This document shows positions 35,808 to 45,168 of a DNA stretch of 64,000 nucleotides, piece by piece (the first letter of the stretch is position 1; the number at the start of each line of letters is the position of its first letter). The stretch is from positions 1-64,000 of the forward strand of contig JAQZBN010000009.1 of the NCBI GenBank assembly GCA_029238935.1, written 5' to 3'. Under the pieces are notes generated by a model. The model was not told where the DNA came from. It did no database searches and saw only the letters and a list, made by a program, of their open reading frames with translations. The DNA is from Herbinix sp. GTDB lineage: Bacteria; Bacillota; Clostridia; Lachnospirales; Lachnospiraceae. Made by a program: the position numbers and the translations under genes.

Positions 35808-36890
35808 ATGAGACAATTCAGAACAAAAAGATGGATGGCATTACTGCTTGTGGTAATTATGATTACTTCCTGCATACTTGCCGGATGTTCCAAAGGAGGA
35901 GGGAATACAAAAGAAATTGCAGTTATGGTTCCTAGTGCGGATCATGGTTGGACAGGAGCAGTACTTACGTATGCACAGAATAAGGCAGAAGAACTGAATA
36001 AAGACGCTTCTGCCAAAGAAAAGTATTCTGTTAAAGTTTATGCAGCTACTGATGTGGAAAATCAAATCCAACAAGTGGATGACTTATTAGCCAATAAAGA
36101 TAAATTGGCAGGTGTTGTAATTCTTCCATACGATAATGGGTTACAGTCTACTTTGGAAAAGATAGCAGCAGCGGATGTACCCTTCGTACAATTTGACCGT
36201 GTTATCTCCAGTTCTGTTATTGATGGAAAAGTTGTTGCTAATGTAAAGGGTGACAATGAAGGAATCGGTTATGAGACGGCAAAGAGATTTATTGCCAATG
36301 GATTATCCAAGGAGGATTATGTCTATGAAATGATCGGTGACAATTCCTCAGTTCCCGAGCTTCGGTCCAATGGCTTCAGAACCTATCTGAAGGAACAGGG
36401 CTGGACGGAGGAGGAAATCAATGCCGTAGTGGTGAAATCAGCAGCAACTGGATGGAGCAGAGACACAGGGAAGGAGCTGTTTGAATCCTGGTTTGGAAGC
36501 TCCCAATGTGATACCTCCAAAAAGCTTTGGATTTATACCCATGATGATGAGGTTGCCATGGGTGTACTAGAATCACTGAACGGTTCCGCTCTCGATGAAG
36601 CGAAAAAATCGGAATTTTTAGGTCAATTGCAAGCACTGTCTGCTTCCTCCGGTTTAGCAGAAATGTATGCAGTATTGAAGGATAAACATCAGACAATCGC
36701 ACTACCAACGGATTTTGATCTATTCTCAGTAACCTATGATCCTGCCATGATCAAAGAAGCTGTGAATGTAATGGTGGATTTCTTAAATGGTGAAAAAGAT
36801 ATTGATAAAGATTATGTCATTCCGGTATCCGTAGTGGATGCAAAGAATGTTGGAGATTTCCAAGCATTTGGAACTTACGATGAAAAATAA
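35808..36890 (+). CDS. Sugar ABC transporter substrate-binding lipoprotein
   Basis: 360 residues. The N-terminus is a lipoprotein signal with basic start, hydrophobic core and lipobox ILAGC (lipidated C27), followed by a glycine/asparagine-rich linker. The mature part is a type-I periplasmic-binding fold of the MglB/ChvE kind (IAVMVPSADHGWTGAVL, GVVILPYDNGLQSTLEKI, VPFVQFDR, GYETAKRF, WIYTHDDEVAMGVLESL). It captures a sugar outside the membrane for the ATPase and permease that follow. AAAAGGAGAG precedes the ATG. The specific sugar is not evident; the operon's isomerase and oxidoreductase suggest a less common monosaccharide or cyclitol. Confidence 0.92.
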   Translation: MRQFRTKRWMALLLVVIMITSCILAGCSKGGGNTKEIAVMVPSADHGWTGAVLTYAQNKAEELNKDASAKEKYSVKVYAATDVENQIQQVDDLLANKDKLAGVVILPYDNGLQSTLEKIAAADVPFVQFDRVISSSVIDGKVVANVKGDNEGIGYETAKRFIANGLSKEDYVYEMIGDNSSVPELRSNGFRTYLKEQGWTEEEINAVVVKSAATGWSRDTGKELFESWFGSSQCDTSKKLWIYTHDDEVAMGVLESLNGSALDEAKKSEFLGQLQALSASSGLAEMYAVLKDKHQTIALPTDFDLFSVTYDPAMIKEAVNVMVDFLNGEKDIDKDYVIPVSVVDAKNVGDFQAFGTYDEK

Positions 36891-36905
36891 TGAATAAGTC
36901 TTGGT

Positions 36906-36942
36906 GGAAGTGCCCTGATAAAGTTATATTCAGGGTACTTCC
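36906..36942 (+). promoter_or_regulatory. Intercistronic hairpin between binding-protein and ATPase genes
   Basis: 13-bp stem (GGAAGTGCCCTGA at 36906-36918 with TCAGGGTACTTCC at 36930-36942, one G-T pair) without a proper T run. Such hairpins after binding-protein genes commonly stabilise the upstream mRNA or reduce downstream expression. Confidence 0.7.
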
Positions 36943-36993
36943 TTAAAAGGCATAATTAATACCTCATCCTACTACCCAGGAAAGGGATATTCT

Positions 36994-38490
36994 ATGAATT
37001 TATTAACAATGACGAATATAAGTAAAGCTTTTTATGGAGTAACAGTGCTGGAGAGTGTAAATTTTGAAGTGGAAACCGGAGAAATACATGCATTGCTCGG
37101 TGAGAACGGTGCCGGAAAATCAACCCTCATGAATATATTAGCTGGAATTTATAATAAAGACAGTGGATCTGTTGTTTTTAACGGGAAGGAGCTTACAGAA
37201 AATTCAATCAAAGGGGCTGAGCAGGTTGGGATTGCATTTGTTCATCAAGAGTTGAATATACTCAATGATCTAAAGGTGTATGAAAATTTATTTCTGGGCA
37301 AGGAGCTCACCACCCCTTATGGAACACTAAAAAAGAGGGAAATGATTCGGGAAGCAGAGGAACTGTTTCAAAAGCTAGGGGTTCAAATGAATCCATCAGC
37401 CTTGGCAAATCAGTTGGATACTAGTAAAAAGCAGCTCTTAGAGATTGCGAAAGCGTTATATTCCGATGCGAAGCTGTTTATTCTAGATGAACCTACAACA
37501 GCTTTAAATTATGAAGAAATTGCTCATTTATTTGATATTATCATTCGATTGAAAAAGGAAGGGAAATCATTTATTTTTATATCCCATAAGATGCCTGAAA
37601 TCTTTCAGATTGCTGATCGGTATACCATCTTAAGAAACGGTCAGTTTATAAAAAAGGGTTCTATCAAAGAAACAACCCCAGAGGAAGTTACAAAACATAT
37701 GGTGGGAGAAAATTATTTATCCAGTGAACTTTATGTAACAAGGCAGCCAGGCGAACCGGTGTTGGAATTACATAACTTATCCGGTGTTGGCTTTTCTGAT
37801 ATTAATTTTTCCTTAAAAAAAGGAGAAATTGTTGCTTTTACCGGTTTACAAGGAGCGGGATGCTCGGAAGTCATGCGGACAGTCTTTGGAGTGTTAAAAC
37901 CAGTCTCTGGTAAGATGCTAATTCAAGGGCAGGAAATAAAATCAACAAATATAACTACTGCGATGAAACATAAAATTGCCATGGTAGCAGCGAATCGGAA
38001 GGAAAATTCCATACTTCCTGATATGACGATTTTAGAGAATATCTATGTATCAGAGCACAATATTCATTTTAGGCAGCAGCATATATGGAAACGTAGGGAG
38101 ATTGTAAAATATCATAAATTAAGAACCACGTTAAATATTAGAGCTGGTAGTCCAAACAATGCGATCACCAGTTTATCAGGAGGAAATCAACAAAAAGCAA
38201 TATTGGCTCGATGGCTCAATACCGAAGCGGATATACTGCTCCTAGATAATCCAACGCAAGGTATCGATGTAGGAGCAAAGCGTGAAATCTATAAGTTAAT
38301 CTTAGAGTTATCAAAAGAAGGGAAAAGCATCATCGTCAATACCTTAGAAATTCCAGAGATCCAAAAAATTGCTGACCGGTGTATCGTATTTTATCATGGG
38401 AAAGTAGCTATCGAATTGGAACGAGGGGATATCAATGAAAAAACGGTAATGCTATATGCGACACATGCAGTCTATGCGAAAAGTATGTAA
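36994..38490 (+). CDS. Sugar ABC transporter ATP-binding protein, RbsA/MglA type with asymmetric sites
   Basis: 498 residues with two nucleotide-binding domains. The first has intact Walker A GENGAGKST (36-44) and Walker B LFILDEPTTAL, but its signature is LDTSKKQ (141-147) in place of the usual LSVGQQQ. The second has GLQGAGCSE instead of a working Walker A (a common RbsA trait), a good signature LSGGNQQK (394-401), and LLLDNPTQGID, where the catalytic Glu is Asn (419). One composite site therefore keeps Walker A with LSGGNQQ, and the other is degenerate on both faces. It drives the permease encoded 14 bases downstream. Confidence 0.93.
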   Translation: MNLLTMTNISKAFYGVTVLESVNFEVETGEIHALLGENGAGKSTLMNILAGIYNKDSGSVVFNGKELTENSIKGAEQVGIAFVHQELNILNDLKVYENLFLGKELTTPYGTLKKREMIREAEELFQKLGVQMNPSALANQLDTSKKQLLEIAKALYSDAKLFILDEPTTALNYEEIAHLFDIIIRLKKEGKSFIFISHKMPEIFQIADRYTILRNGQFIKKGSIKETTPEEVTKHMVGENYLSSELYVTRQPGEPVLELHNLSGVGFSDINFSLKKGEIVAFTGLQGAGCSEVMRTVFGVLKPVSGKMLIQGQEIKSTNITTAMKHKIAMVAANRKENSILPDMTILENIYVSEHNIHFRQQHIWKRREIVKYHKLRTTLNIRAGSPNNAITSLSGGNQQKAILARWLNTEADILLLDNPTQGIDVGAKREIYKLILELSKEGKSIIVNTLEIPEIQKIADRCIVFYHGKVAIELERGDINEKTVMLYATHAVYAKSM

Positions 38491-38504
38491 GAGGGAGGTC
38501 AAAG

Positions 38505-39530
38505 ATGTCCAAACACAAGAAAACAACAACTGCGGCAAAAGCTGTGATACACCATTCGAATGAAATAGGAATGTTCAAAAACCTATGGTTGCAGTATAAT
38601 TATATTATCATATTTTTTGGAATATTTATTGCCTTTGTCATAGTGAACGGCAGTCAGACAACTTGGACTAGTATCACAAATATTTTTTTACATAGCGCGA
38701 TCTTAGGAACCATTGCTCTTGGCATGGGAATTGTTGTATTAACCGGTGATATTGATCTTTCTGTAGGGTCTTCCTTTGTACTAATCGGAGGAATTACAAT
38801 TCTCTTTTATAATCAGGTAGGAAGTATCTTTGCTACCGCTTTGTGTGCAATCCTATTGGGAGCAGCCTGCGGATTAGTGAACGGAATGCTGGTTGGGAAA
38901 CTAAAAATGCCTTCCTTTATCGTTACTTTAGCAACCATGCTGATTACTCGTTCAGTTTCTCAGTATATGATGAATGAATTGGGGGAAACGAGATATCGTA
39001 TTGATGCTACGATAAAAGGTTATGATAATTTATTTGGTTTTGGTAATAGGAATGTGTTAACAATCTCGAATCTGGCGATTCTATTCTTATTACTGGCACT
39101 TTTGATAATTTATGTTACATCCAGTACGAAATTCGGAAAGAATGTTTATGCGGTCGGAAGCAATGAAAGGGCAGCAAAACTTGCCGGTGTGAATGTGAAC
39201 GGAACTAGAATTATGGTATTTGTCATTTGCGGTATGCTAGTAGGTTTAGCGGCTTTCTTAAAAATAGCTAAGGATACTTCCTTTGATCCTGCGACTTCAG
39301 GAAAAAATTTTGAACTATATGCGATTGCCGCAGTAGTAATTGGTGGTATCAGTATGTCAGGGGGAAAGGGAAAAATAACAGGTATTATATTTGGTACGAT
39401 GTCCTTTACGATCATAGATAAAATCATTACGGCGTTGGGTATGAACGCATTATTAAATGATACGGTAAAAGGAGTTATTTTACTGGTTGCAGTGGGACTT
39501 CAGATGGTGAAAAAAAGATCTAATAATTGA
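38505..39530 (+). CDS. Sugar ABC transporter permease, RbsC type
   Basis: 341 residues with about nine to ten transmembrane helices. The family features are present: LTGDIDLSVGSSFVL, ATMLITRSVSQYMM, NVYAVGSNERAAKLAGVNV (the ATPase-contact loop) and IAAVVIGGISMSGGKGKI. The N-terminal 30 residues are hydrophilic and basic, a little longer than in E. coli RbsC. AGAGGGAGG precedes the ATG. It forms the membrane channel of the importer with the ATPase upstream. Confidence 0.94.
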   Translation: MSKHKKTTTAAKAVIHHSNEIGMFKNLWLQYNYIIIFFGIFIAFVIVNGSQTTWTSITNIFLHSAILGTIALGMGIVVLTGDIDLSVGSSFVLIGGITILFYNQVGSIFATALCAILLGAACGLVNGMLVGKLKMPSFIVTLATMLITRSVSQYMMNELGETRYRIDATIKGYDNLFGFGNRNVLTISNLAILFLLLALLIIYVTSSTKFGKNVYAVGSNERAAKLAGVNVNGTRIMVFVICGMLVGLAAFLKIAKDTSFDPATSGKNFELYAIAAVVIGGISMSGGKGKITGIIFGTMSFTIIDKIITALGMNALLNDTVKGVILLVAVGLQMVKKRSNN

Positions 39531-39549
39531 TGAATCAGGAGGTATAATT

Positions 39550-40539
39550 ATGGGAAGATTAGTAACTCTTACGACATGTCAGTGGGCGGACTTAGATATT
39601 GAGACGATGTGTCAGAAAGCAAAAGCCATGGGGTACGACGGGTTGGAGATGGCTTGCTGGGGTAATCACATTGATCCGGTGAGAGCATCAAAGGATGATG
39701 CTTATGTAGAAGAAATTCTTACGACTTTAAAAAAATACGACTTAAAGATGGAAGCGATTGCGACACATATCATAGGCCAGTGCGTTGGCGATTATAATGA
39801 TCCTCGTCTTAATAATTTTGCCCCAAAAGAATTGGCAGACAAGCCTGATGAAATTAGAAGCTGGGCAATTGAAACAATGAAATGCTGTGCAATCGCTGCA
39901 AAAAAATTAGGCTGTAAGGTATTAACCGGTTTTACCGGATCACCGATATGGAAGTATCTATACTCCTTCCCCCAGACCACAAAAGAAATGATTGATGCAG
40001 GTTTTCATGAAATTTTCGATTTGTGGGTACCAATTCTTGATGTGGTTCGTGAGAATGGTTTAAAATTTGCATTAGAGGTTCATCCCGGAGAAATCGCATT
40101 TGATTATTATTCGACCAAACGATTATTGGAAGTATTTGCAGATCGTCCCGAATTTGGAATTAATTTTGACCCCAGCCACTTAATCTGGCAAGGAATTACC
40201 CCTCATGTCTTCCTTCAAGATTTTTCTGATCGGGTATACCATGTCCATATGAAGGATGCAGCAGTCAGATTGGATGGTAGGTCCGGTTTGCTTGGCTCTC
40301 ACATTGATTTTGGCGATTTAAGAAGGGGCTGGAATTTCCGTTCCCTAGGTCATGGGGATGTTGATTTTGAAGAGATTATTCGTGTTTTAAATACATGCAA
40401 TTATAGTGGTCCATTGTCAGTAGAATGGGAAGATAGCGGAATGGAACGGGAGTATGGAGCCACAGAAGCAGCGGCTTTTGTTAAGAAGATTAATTTTATG
40501 CCTTCGGAGATAAAATTTGATGATGCTATTGCAAACTAA
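39550..40539 (+). CDS. Sugar phosphate isomerase/epimerase (xylose isomerase-like TIM barrel)
   Basis: 329 residues. AP-endonuclease-2-like TIM barrel with metal-site segments FALEVHPGEIAFD (Glu, His), GINFDPSHLIWQG (Asp, His), VYHVHMKDA (His, Asp) and LSVEWEDSGME (Glu). It is longer than and clearly different from the paralogue at 20069-20896. It follows the permease by 19 bases and precedes a Gfo/Idh oxidoreductase. That pairing is frequent in inositol and 3-keto-sugar catabolic operons, so a role on an oxidised sugar or cyclitol is plausible. Confidence 0.88.
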   Translation: MGRLVTLTTCQWADLDIETMCQKAKAMGYDGLEMACWGNHIDPVRASKDDAYVEEILTTLKKYDLKMEAIATHIIGQCVGDYNDPRLNNFAPKELADKPDEIRSWAIETMKCCAIAAKKLGCKVLTGFTGSPIWKYLYSFPQTTKEMIDAGFHEIFDLWVPILDVVRENGLKFALEVHPGEIAFDYYSTKRLLEVFADRPEFGINFDPSHLIWQGITPHVFLQDFSDRVYHVHMKDAAVRLDGRSGLLGSHIDFGDLRRGWNFRSLGHGDVDFEEIIRVLNTCNYSGPLSVEWEDSGMEREYGATEAAAFVKKINFMPSEIKFDDAIAN

Positions 40540-40553
40540 AAGGAGGAGATACC

Positions 40554-41705
40554 ATGAAAAGAACTAAATTGCGTTATGGAATGGTTGGAGGAGATTTATC
40601 CGCTTTTATCGGCAGAGTTCACAGAAAGGCGATTTCATTGGAGGAGACCGCATGCCTTGTAGCTGGATGTTTTAGTTCGAAGGAAGATAAGAATAGATCC
40701 TGTGCAGAGTTCTATAATCTAGAGGAAGATCGAAGATATCAGGACTATAGAGAAATGGCCCAAAAAGAATCCTTAAGAGAGGATAAGATTGACTTTGTTA
40801 CCATCGTTACACCGAATGTAACCCACTATGAGATAGCAAAGACCTTTCTGGAATATGGTATCCATATAGTTTGCGAAAAACCTCTCTGCTTTACGAGGGA
40901 ACAGGCATTGGAATTAGAAAAACTGGCAAAAGAAAAGGATCTGTTCTTTGCTGTAATGTACTCCTATACCGGTTTTGGTATGGTAAAACAGGCGAAAAAG
41001 TTAGTCGATGACGGATTTATTGGGAGAGTAGTAAACGTTAATGCCGAATACCTTCAGGAGTGGTTAATTGATGATATTGGGAAAGGGGATACAAGTACGA
41101 CAAAGCTTTCCACCTGGCGGAAAGAACCAAAGATTACTGGAATTTCAAACTGTGTTGGGGACATCGGTACTCATATCGAGAATACGGTGGCTTACATTAC
41201 CGGTCTGAAGCTTAAGAAAGTAGCGGCAGTATTGGATAACTTCGGACAGGAGTTGGATATGAATGCGAATATCCTGGTGGAATATGAAAACGGAGCCCAT
41301 GGTGTATATAGTTGCTCCCAAGTATGTGCTGGGCATGCCAATGGTCTGGTAGTACGTATCTTTGGAACGGAAGGTGCCATTGAATGGAAGCAGGAAGATC
41401 CTAATTATCTGTTTGTGACTAAGAAAGGACACCCAATGCAGATCTATAATCGGGGCATGGGATATATTGAAGGACGGGCAGCACTGCTTAATCATATCCC
41501 ATCGGGTCATCCGGAAGGACTCATGCTTGCATTTGCAAACGTATACAATGCTTTCATTCAAGCAGTTCTTAATAAATCAAATGGAGAACCTGTGACTGCT
41601 GATGAGTTGGACTTTCCGAATGTATCAAACGGAGTTGAGGGAGTTAAATTCATTCATGCCGTTATAGAAAGCAGTAAAAATGGTGCAGCATGGACGGATC
41701 TGTAG
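40554..41705 (+). CDS. Gfo/Idh/MocA-family oxidoreductase
   Basis: 383 residues. N-terminal NAD(P)-binding Rossmann fold (LRYGMVGGDLSAFIGRVHRKAI), the family motif VCEKPLCFT (Glu-Lys-Pro), and the catalytic region GDIGTHIENTVAYITG in the C-terminal domain. The glycine motif GGDLSAFIG is a slight variant of GxGxxG. Members oxidise sugar or cyclitol hydroxyls to keto groups. AAAGGAGGAG precedes the ATG; last gene of the importer operon. Together with the isomerase it would process the sugar brought in by the ABC system. Confidence 0.9.
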   Translation: MKRTKLRYGMVGGDLSAFIGRVHRKAISLEETACLVAGCFSSKEDKNRSCAEFYNLEEDRRYQDYREMAQKESLREDKIDFVTIVTPNVTHYEIAKTFLEYGIHIVCEKPLCFTREQALELEKLAKEKDLFFAVMYSYTGFGMVKQAKKLVDDGFIGRVVNVNAEYLQEWLIDDIGKGDTSTTKLSTWRKEPKITGISNCVGDIGTHIENTVAYITGLKLKKVAAVLDNFGQELDMNANILVEYENGAHGVYSCSQVCAGHANGLVVRIFGTEGAIEWKQEDPNYLFVTKKGHPMQIYNRGMGYIEGRAALLNHIPSGHPEGLMLAFANVYNAFIQAVLNKSNGEPVTADELDFPNVSNGVEGVKFIHAVIESSKNGAAWTDL

Positions 41706-41790
41706 TAGAAGAAAAAGATAATAGCTACGAAGAATGTAGACAAAAGGGATAATAAAATCAGATTAGTAAAATTGTAATATTCTTATTAGT

Positions 41791-41840
41791 AGAGTTGCAG
41801 TTTGGGAAAATTACTCCTTAGCTGTAACTCTTTTTCTTTT
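41791..41840 (+). terminator. Terminator of the ABC importer operon
   Basis: 10-bp stem AGAGTTGCAG (41791-41800) with CTGTAACTCT (41822-41831, one G-T pair), followed by TTTTCTTTT. Confidence 0.8.
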
Positions 41841-41912
41841 ATTTGCGAGAACCGTATGCGTCCAATACGATATAATAATGTATAGAAGATATAAATTAAT
41901 AGCTCTGTTAGA

Positions 41913-41945
41913 TAAAAGGATGGAAGTCACTTTTCCATCCTTTTT
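41913..41945. terminator. Second, probably bidirectional terminator
   Basis: 11-bp stem AAAGGATGGAA (41915-41925) with TTCCATCCTTT (41933-41943), T run on the + side and A run before it. It lies between converging genes and can stop the minus-strand hypothetical gene as well. Confidence 0.75.
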
Positions 41946-41993
41946 AAGTCTTCAATAATGAAATATTATGTCCTTATTACCAATGATACTCAA

Positions 41994-42470
41994 TTATCTA
42001 CTTATGTTTTTCTGTCGTAACAGAGAAAGAATGTGAACTCTTCGTTGTCTATTTCTTCTTCTCAGTTTATCACATACGCTTTTCAATTCTTCATAGTATT
42101 TATCATCCAGCTTGAAATAAGAAGTTGAAAGTACATTGTAGTTTGTATTTTTATAGGTAATCTTAGTAACAATAGACCCTTGCACTCGATAAGACTCAAT
42201 GATTTCTTTATTCCTTTCTTCAAATAGTATAAAGCCTCCAATACGAAATTCGGAAACTATACCATCTTCATCAATTGGAATCATTCCTTCTCTGATTTCA
42301 TCAATTAATTTTAAATATTTTCTTGAAGTAATTTCATATTTATCAGAGTATGTCAACCTATAATCATATAAATCAATTTTTCTTTCTTCCAAACCTGTTA
42401 TGTTATAGAAAAGTATTATACCAATGAAGCTGATAATAATTGGAACTAAAATAATCATTTTCTTATTCAT
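41994..42470 (-). CDS. Hypothetical membrane-anchored protein
   Basis: 158 residues, not recognised. One N-terminal transmembrane segment (MIILVPIIISFIGIILFYNI, about 5-24) is followed by a hydrophilic domain of alternating charged and beta-prone stretches and a very basic C-terminus (KLRRRNRQRRVHILSLLRQKNISR). There is no lipobox or signal-peptidase site that I can point to, so it is probably anchored facing outward. ACGAGGTAA lies 9 bases before the ATG. It is monocistronic, convergent with the importer operon and divergent from yccF. Confidence 0.6.
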   Translation of the reverse strand: MNKKMIILVPIIISFIGIILFYNITGLEERKIDLYDYRLTYSDKYEITSRKYLKLIDEIREGMIPIDEDGIVSEFRIGGFILFEERNKEIIESYRVQGSIVTKITYKNTNYNVLSTSYFKLDDKYYEELKSVCDKLRRRNRQRRVHILSLLRQKNISR

Positions 42471-42689
42471 TCTTTAATTACCTCGTATAAGTTCATAAAC
42501 ACATTAAATTTACCCTCAAGAACTATATCTTTTCCAAAAATACTGATTAACACTGCATTATGTAAAATCGTATGGTCACAATCAGTAACAATTGCTAGTT
42601 AATGTTTGATATTATTATATACTATTTATTTTAATATCACTACCATAATTCACCTATATTTATTTAGGTGGTCTGTCTCTGAATTGCTT

Positions 42690-42792
42690 CTGTCGTACAT
42701 CGACAGGCTCACTTACACTATCTAAAACAAGAGTTTTCACGATCGATCAAGAATTATAGACTAAGAATTATGGATTAAGAACGATAGATAAG
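42690..42792. other. Gap upstream of yccF: small hairpin and short repeats
   Basis: The 435-base gap 42471-42905 holds no gene I can support. It contains a GC-richer hairpin CTGTCG-TACAT-CGACAG (42690-42706) and degenerate repeats AAGAATTATAGACT / AAGAATTATGGATT between about 42751 and 42780. No promoter was clear enough to call. Confidence 0.4.
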
Positions 42793-42905
42793 TATGTAAA
42801 ATTTTATATTACTCTGGAGAATTCGACAGCAATGTGGTAAACTACCCATAGTGTTTTTTGTCTGAAGAAAGTGGGAGAAGATCGATGTAATAGGGAGGCT
42901 AACGC

Positions 42906-43265
42906 ATGGGATGCTTGGGTAATATTATTTGGTTTATCTGTGGTGGTTTTATTAGTGGGATCAGTTGGCTGTTTATTGGATGTTTATGGTGTATTACAAT
43001 CATCGGAATTCCAATTGGCTTGCAATGTTTTAAGTTTGCAGGGTTAAGCTTCTTTCCCTTTGGCAAGGAGGTTCGTTATGGGGGAGGGGTTGGATCCTTG
43101 CTTTTAAATATTCTTTGGTTAATCTTTTCAGGAATACCTTTAGCCATAGAGTCAGCTGCAATGGGGGTTGTGCTATGTATAACAATGATTGGAATTCCCT
43201 TTGGTTTGCAGCATTTTAAATTAGCGAAGCTGGCATTAATGCCTTTTGGAGCAACCATAGAATGA
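42906..43265 (+). CDS. YccF-domain inner membrane protein
   Basis: 119 residues built of two similar halves, each with a hydrophobic stretch ending in ITIIGIPIGLQCFKFAGLSFFPFG or ITMIGIPFGLQHFKLAKLALMPFG. That duplicated IG-IP-G-Q-FK-A motif is the YccF domain. Small integral membrane protein of unknown molecular function. AGGGAGG precedes the ATG. Its stop overlaps the start of the next small gene (ATGATG), implying coupled translation. Confidence 0.88.
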   Translation: MGCLGNIIWFICGGFISGISWLFIGCLWCITIIGIPIGLQCFKFAGLSFFPFGKEVRYGGGVGSLLLNILWLIFSGIPLAIESAAMGVVLCITMIGIPFGLQHFKLAKLALMPFGATIE

Positions 43266-43447
43266 TGGAGAATAGGATTAACAGTGGTAATCGACTTCGG
43301 ATTATTCATGGATATCATAACGGGACAGAATTAAGAAATATGATCCGGAAGGAATACGGCAAGCATCCAAAGGTGCTTCGGATTGAAAGCGGATTAAATC
43401 AAGGAATGACAGATTTGGTGCTGAGAGAGCTTTATACTGGACCTTGA
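43262..43447 (+). CDS. Truncated Smr/MutS2-type domain protein
   Basis: 61 residues. LRIIHGYHNGTELRNMIRKEYG and VLRIESGLNQGMTDLVLREL match the second half of Smr domains, where the GxGxG-like loop reads HGYHNGT. The first half, with the DLHG motif and a helix, is missing, and there is no room for it because the frame begins inside the end of yccF. Start ATG 43262 overlaps the yccF stop, with no separate ribosome-binding site. It could be a remnant after deletion, or a minimal protein translated by coupling. Function in this form doubtful. Confidence 0.55.
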   Translation: MMENRINSGNRLRIIHGYHNGTELRNMIRKEYGKHPKVLRIESGLNQGMTDLVLRELYTGP

Positions 43448-43507
43448 CAATCTGCTTATCTATATTATATGATGAAATGGTTTATTGCACAGTTTGGAGG
43501 ATTTATT

Positions 43508-45094
43508 TTGAGTGATTATGCGAATGAAATAAAAAAGAGAAGAACCTTTGCTATTATTTCTCACCCTGATGCGGGTAAAACAACATTAACAGAAAAATTA
43601 CTGTTATATGGTGGAGCAATTAATCTTGCGGGTTCTGTAAAAGGTAAAAAGACGGAAAAACATGCCGTTTCTGACTGGATGGAGATCGAGAAGCAGCGTG
43701 GTATTTCAGTAACTTCTTCCGTAATGCAGTTTAATTACGATGATTATTGTATAAATATATTGGATACACCGGGACATCAGGACTTCTCTGAGGATACTTA
43801 CCGTACCCTGATGGCTGCAGATTCTGCTGTCATGGTCATTGATGCATCCAAGGGTGTTGAGAATCAAACGAAAAAGTTATTTAAGGTATGTGTAATGAGA
43901 GGTATTCCGATTTTTACATTTATCAATAAGTTAGATCGAGAATCAAAGGACACCTTTGAACTCTTGGATGAGATTGAGACAGTGCTTGGAATTCGTACCT
44001 GCCCGATCAATTGGCCGATTGGTTCCGGCAAGAACTTTAAAGGGGTATATGATAGGGAAACCAATCATATCACTCGGTTTTATGCTGCCAACAACGGACA
44101 GAAGGAAGTGGATACAGTTGAGGTTGATCTAGGCGATCCAAGTTTGGACGAGCTGATTGGGAAAGAAAACCACACCATTTTAACTGATGAGATCGAATTA
44201 TTGGATGGAGCCAGCAGTGAATTTGATATTGATGAGGTATTAAACGGTAAATTATCACCAATCTTTTTTGGATCAGCACTTACGAATTTTGGTGTGGAGA
44301 CTTTTTTAAAGCACTTTTTATCCATGACCACCTCTCCATTGCCTAGAGATTCTTCAAATGGTAAGATTGATCCTTTGGAGAATGAATTCTCAGCTTTTGT
44401 ATTTAAAATTCAAGCCAACATGAATAAGGCTCACAGGGACCGTATTGCATTCATGAGAATTTGCTCTGGTAAGTTTACCGCCGGTATGGAAGTAAATCAT
44501 GTGCAGGGAAATAAGATGATGCGTCTATCCCAACCTCAGCAGTTAATGGCTCAGGAGAGAAAAATCATTGAGGAAGCCTATGCCGGAGATATTATCGGTG
44601 TATTTGATCCTGGTGTTTTTTCCATAGGGGATACTCTTTGCATGACGGATCAGAAGTTTACTTATGAGGGAATTCCGACCTTTTCACCGGAGCATTTTGC
44701 AAAGGTACGTCAAGTGGATACAATGAAACGGAAGCAATTTATTAAGGGTATATCCCAAATAGCTCAGGAAGGTGCAATCCAGATATTCCAGGAGTTTAAT
44801 ACCGGTATGGAAGAGATCATTGTAGGTGTAGTTGGTATTCTGCAATTTGATGTTTTGAAATTCCGCTTAGAATCTGAGTATGGCGTTGAGATCCGTCTGG
44901 AACCGCTGGCATATGAACATATCCGCTGGATTGAGAATAAAAATATTGATGTCAGCAAACTAGGAGTATCTTCCGATACGAAGAAGATTAAGGACTTAAA
45001 GGGAAATCCATTGTTGCTCTTTGTTCATAGTTGGAGCATTCAGACTGCCCTGGATCGTAACAAAGGATTGATTTTATCTGAATTTGGAAAATAG
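43508..45094 (+). CDS. prfC: Peptide chain release factor 3
   Basis: Translational GTPase that recycles RF1/RF2 from the ribosome after termination. G1 is ISHPDAGKTT, G2 RGISVTSS, G3 DTPGHQDFSEDTYRT, G4 NKLDRE. Domain II carries the RF3 region VFKIQANMNKAHRDRIAFMRICSG. Start TTG 43508 has TTTGGAGG at 43493-43500 and gives 528 residues, against 529 in E. coli; the in-frame ATG at 43469 is upstream of the ribosome-binding site. Housekeeping gene unconnected to the neighbouring glycan genes. Confidence 0.96.
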   Translation: MSDYANEIKKRRTFAIISHPDAGKTTLTEKLLLYGGAINLAGSVKGKKTEKHAVSDWMEIEKQRGISVTSSVMQFNYDDYCINILDTPGHQDFSEDTYRTLMAADSAVMVIDASKGVENQTKKLFKVCVMRGIPIFTFINKLDRESKDTFELLDEIETVLGIRTCPINWPIGSGKNFKGVYDRETNHITRFYAANNGQKEVDTVEVDLGDPSLDELIGKENHTILTDEIELLDGASSEFDIDEVLNGKLSPIFFGSALTNFGVETFLKHFLSMTTSPLPRDSSNGKIDPLENEFSAFVFKIQANMNKAHRDRIAFMRICSGKFTAGMEVNHVQGNKMMRLSQPQQLMAQERKIIEEAYAGDIIGVFDPGVFSIGDTLCMTDQKFTYEGIPTFSPEHFAKVRQVDTMKRKQFIKGISQIAQEGAIQIFQEFNTGMEEIIVGVVGILQFDVLKFRLESEYGVEIRLEPLAYEHIRWIENKNIDVSKLGVSSDTKKIKDLKGNPLLLFVHSWSIQTALDRNKGLILSEFGK

Positions 45095-45168
45095 CACAGG
45101 ATGGGATTACATGAAAGTAATCCATGGCCTGATGAAGCAAAATTAGTATTAATAGAATATCGCTTAAT

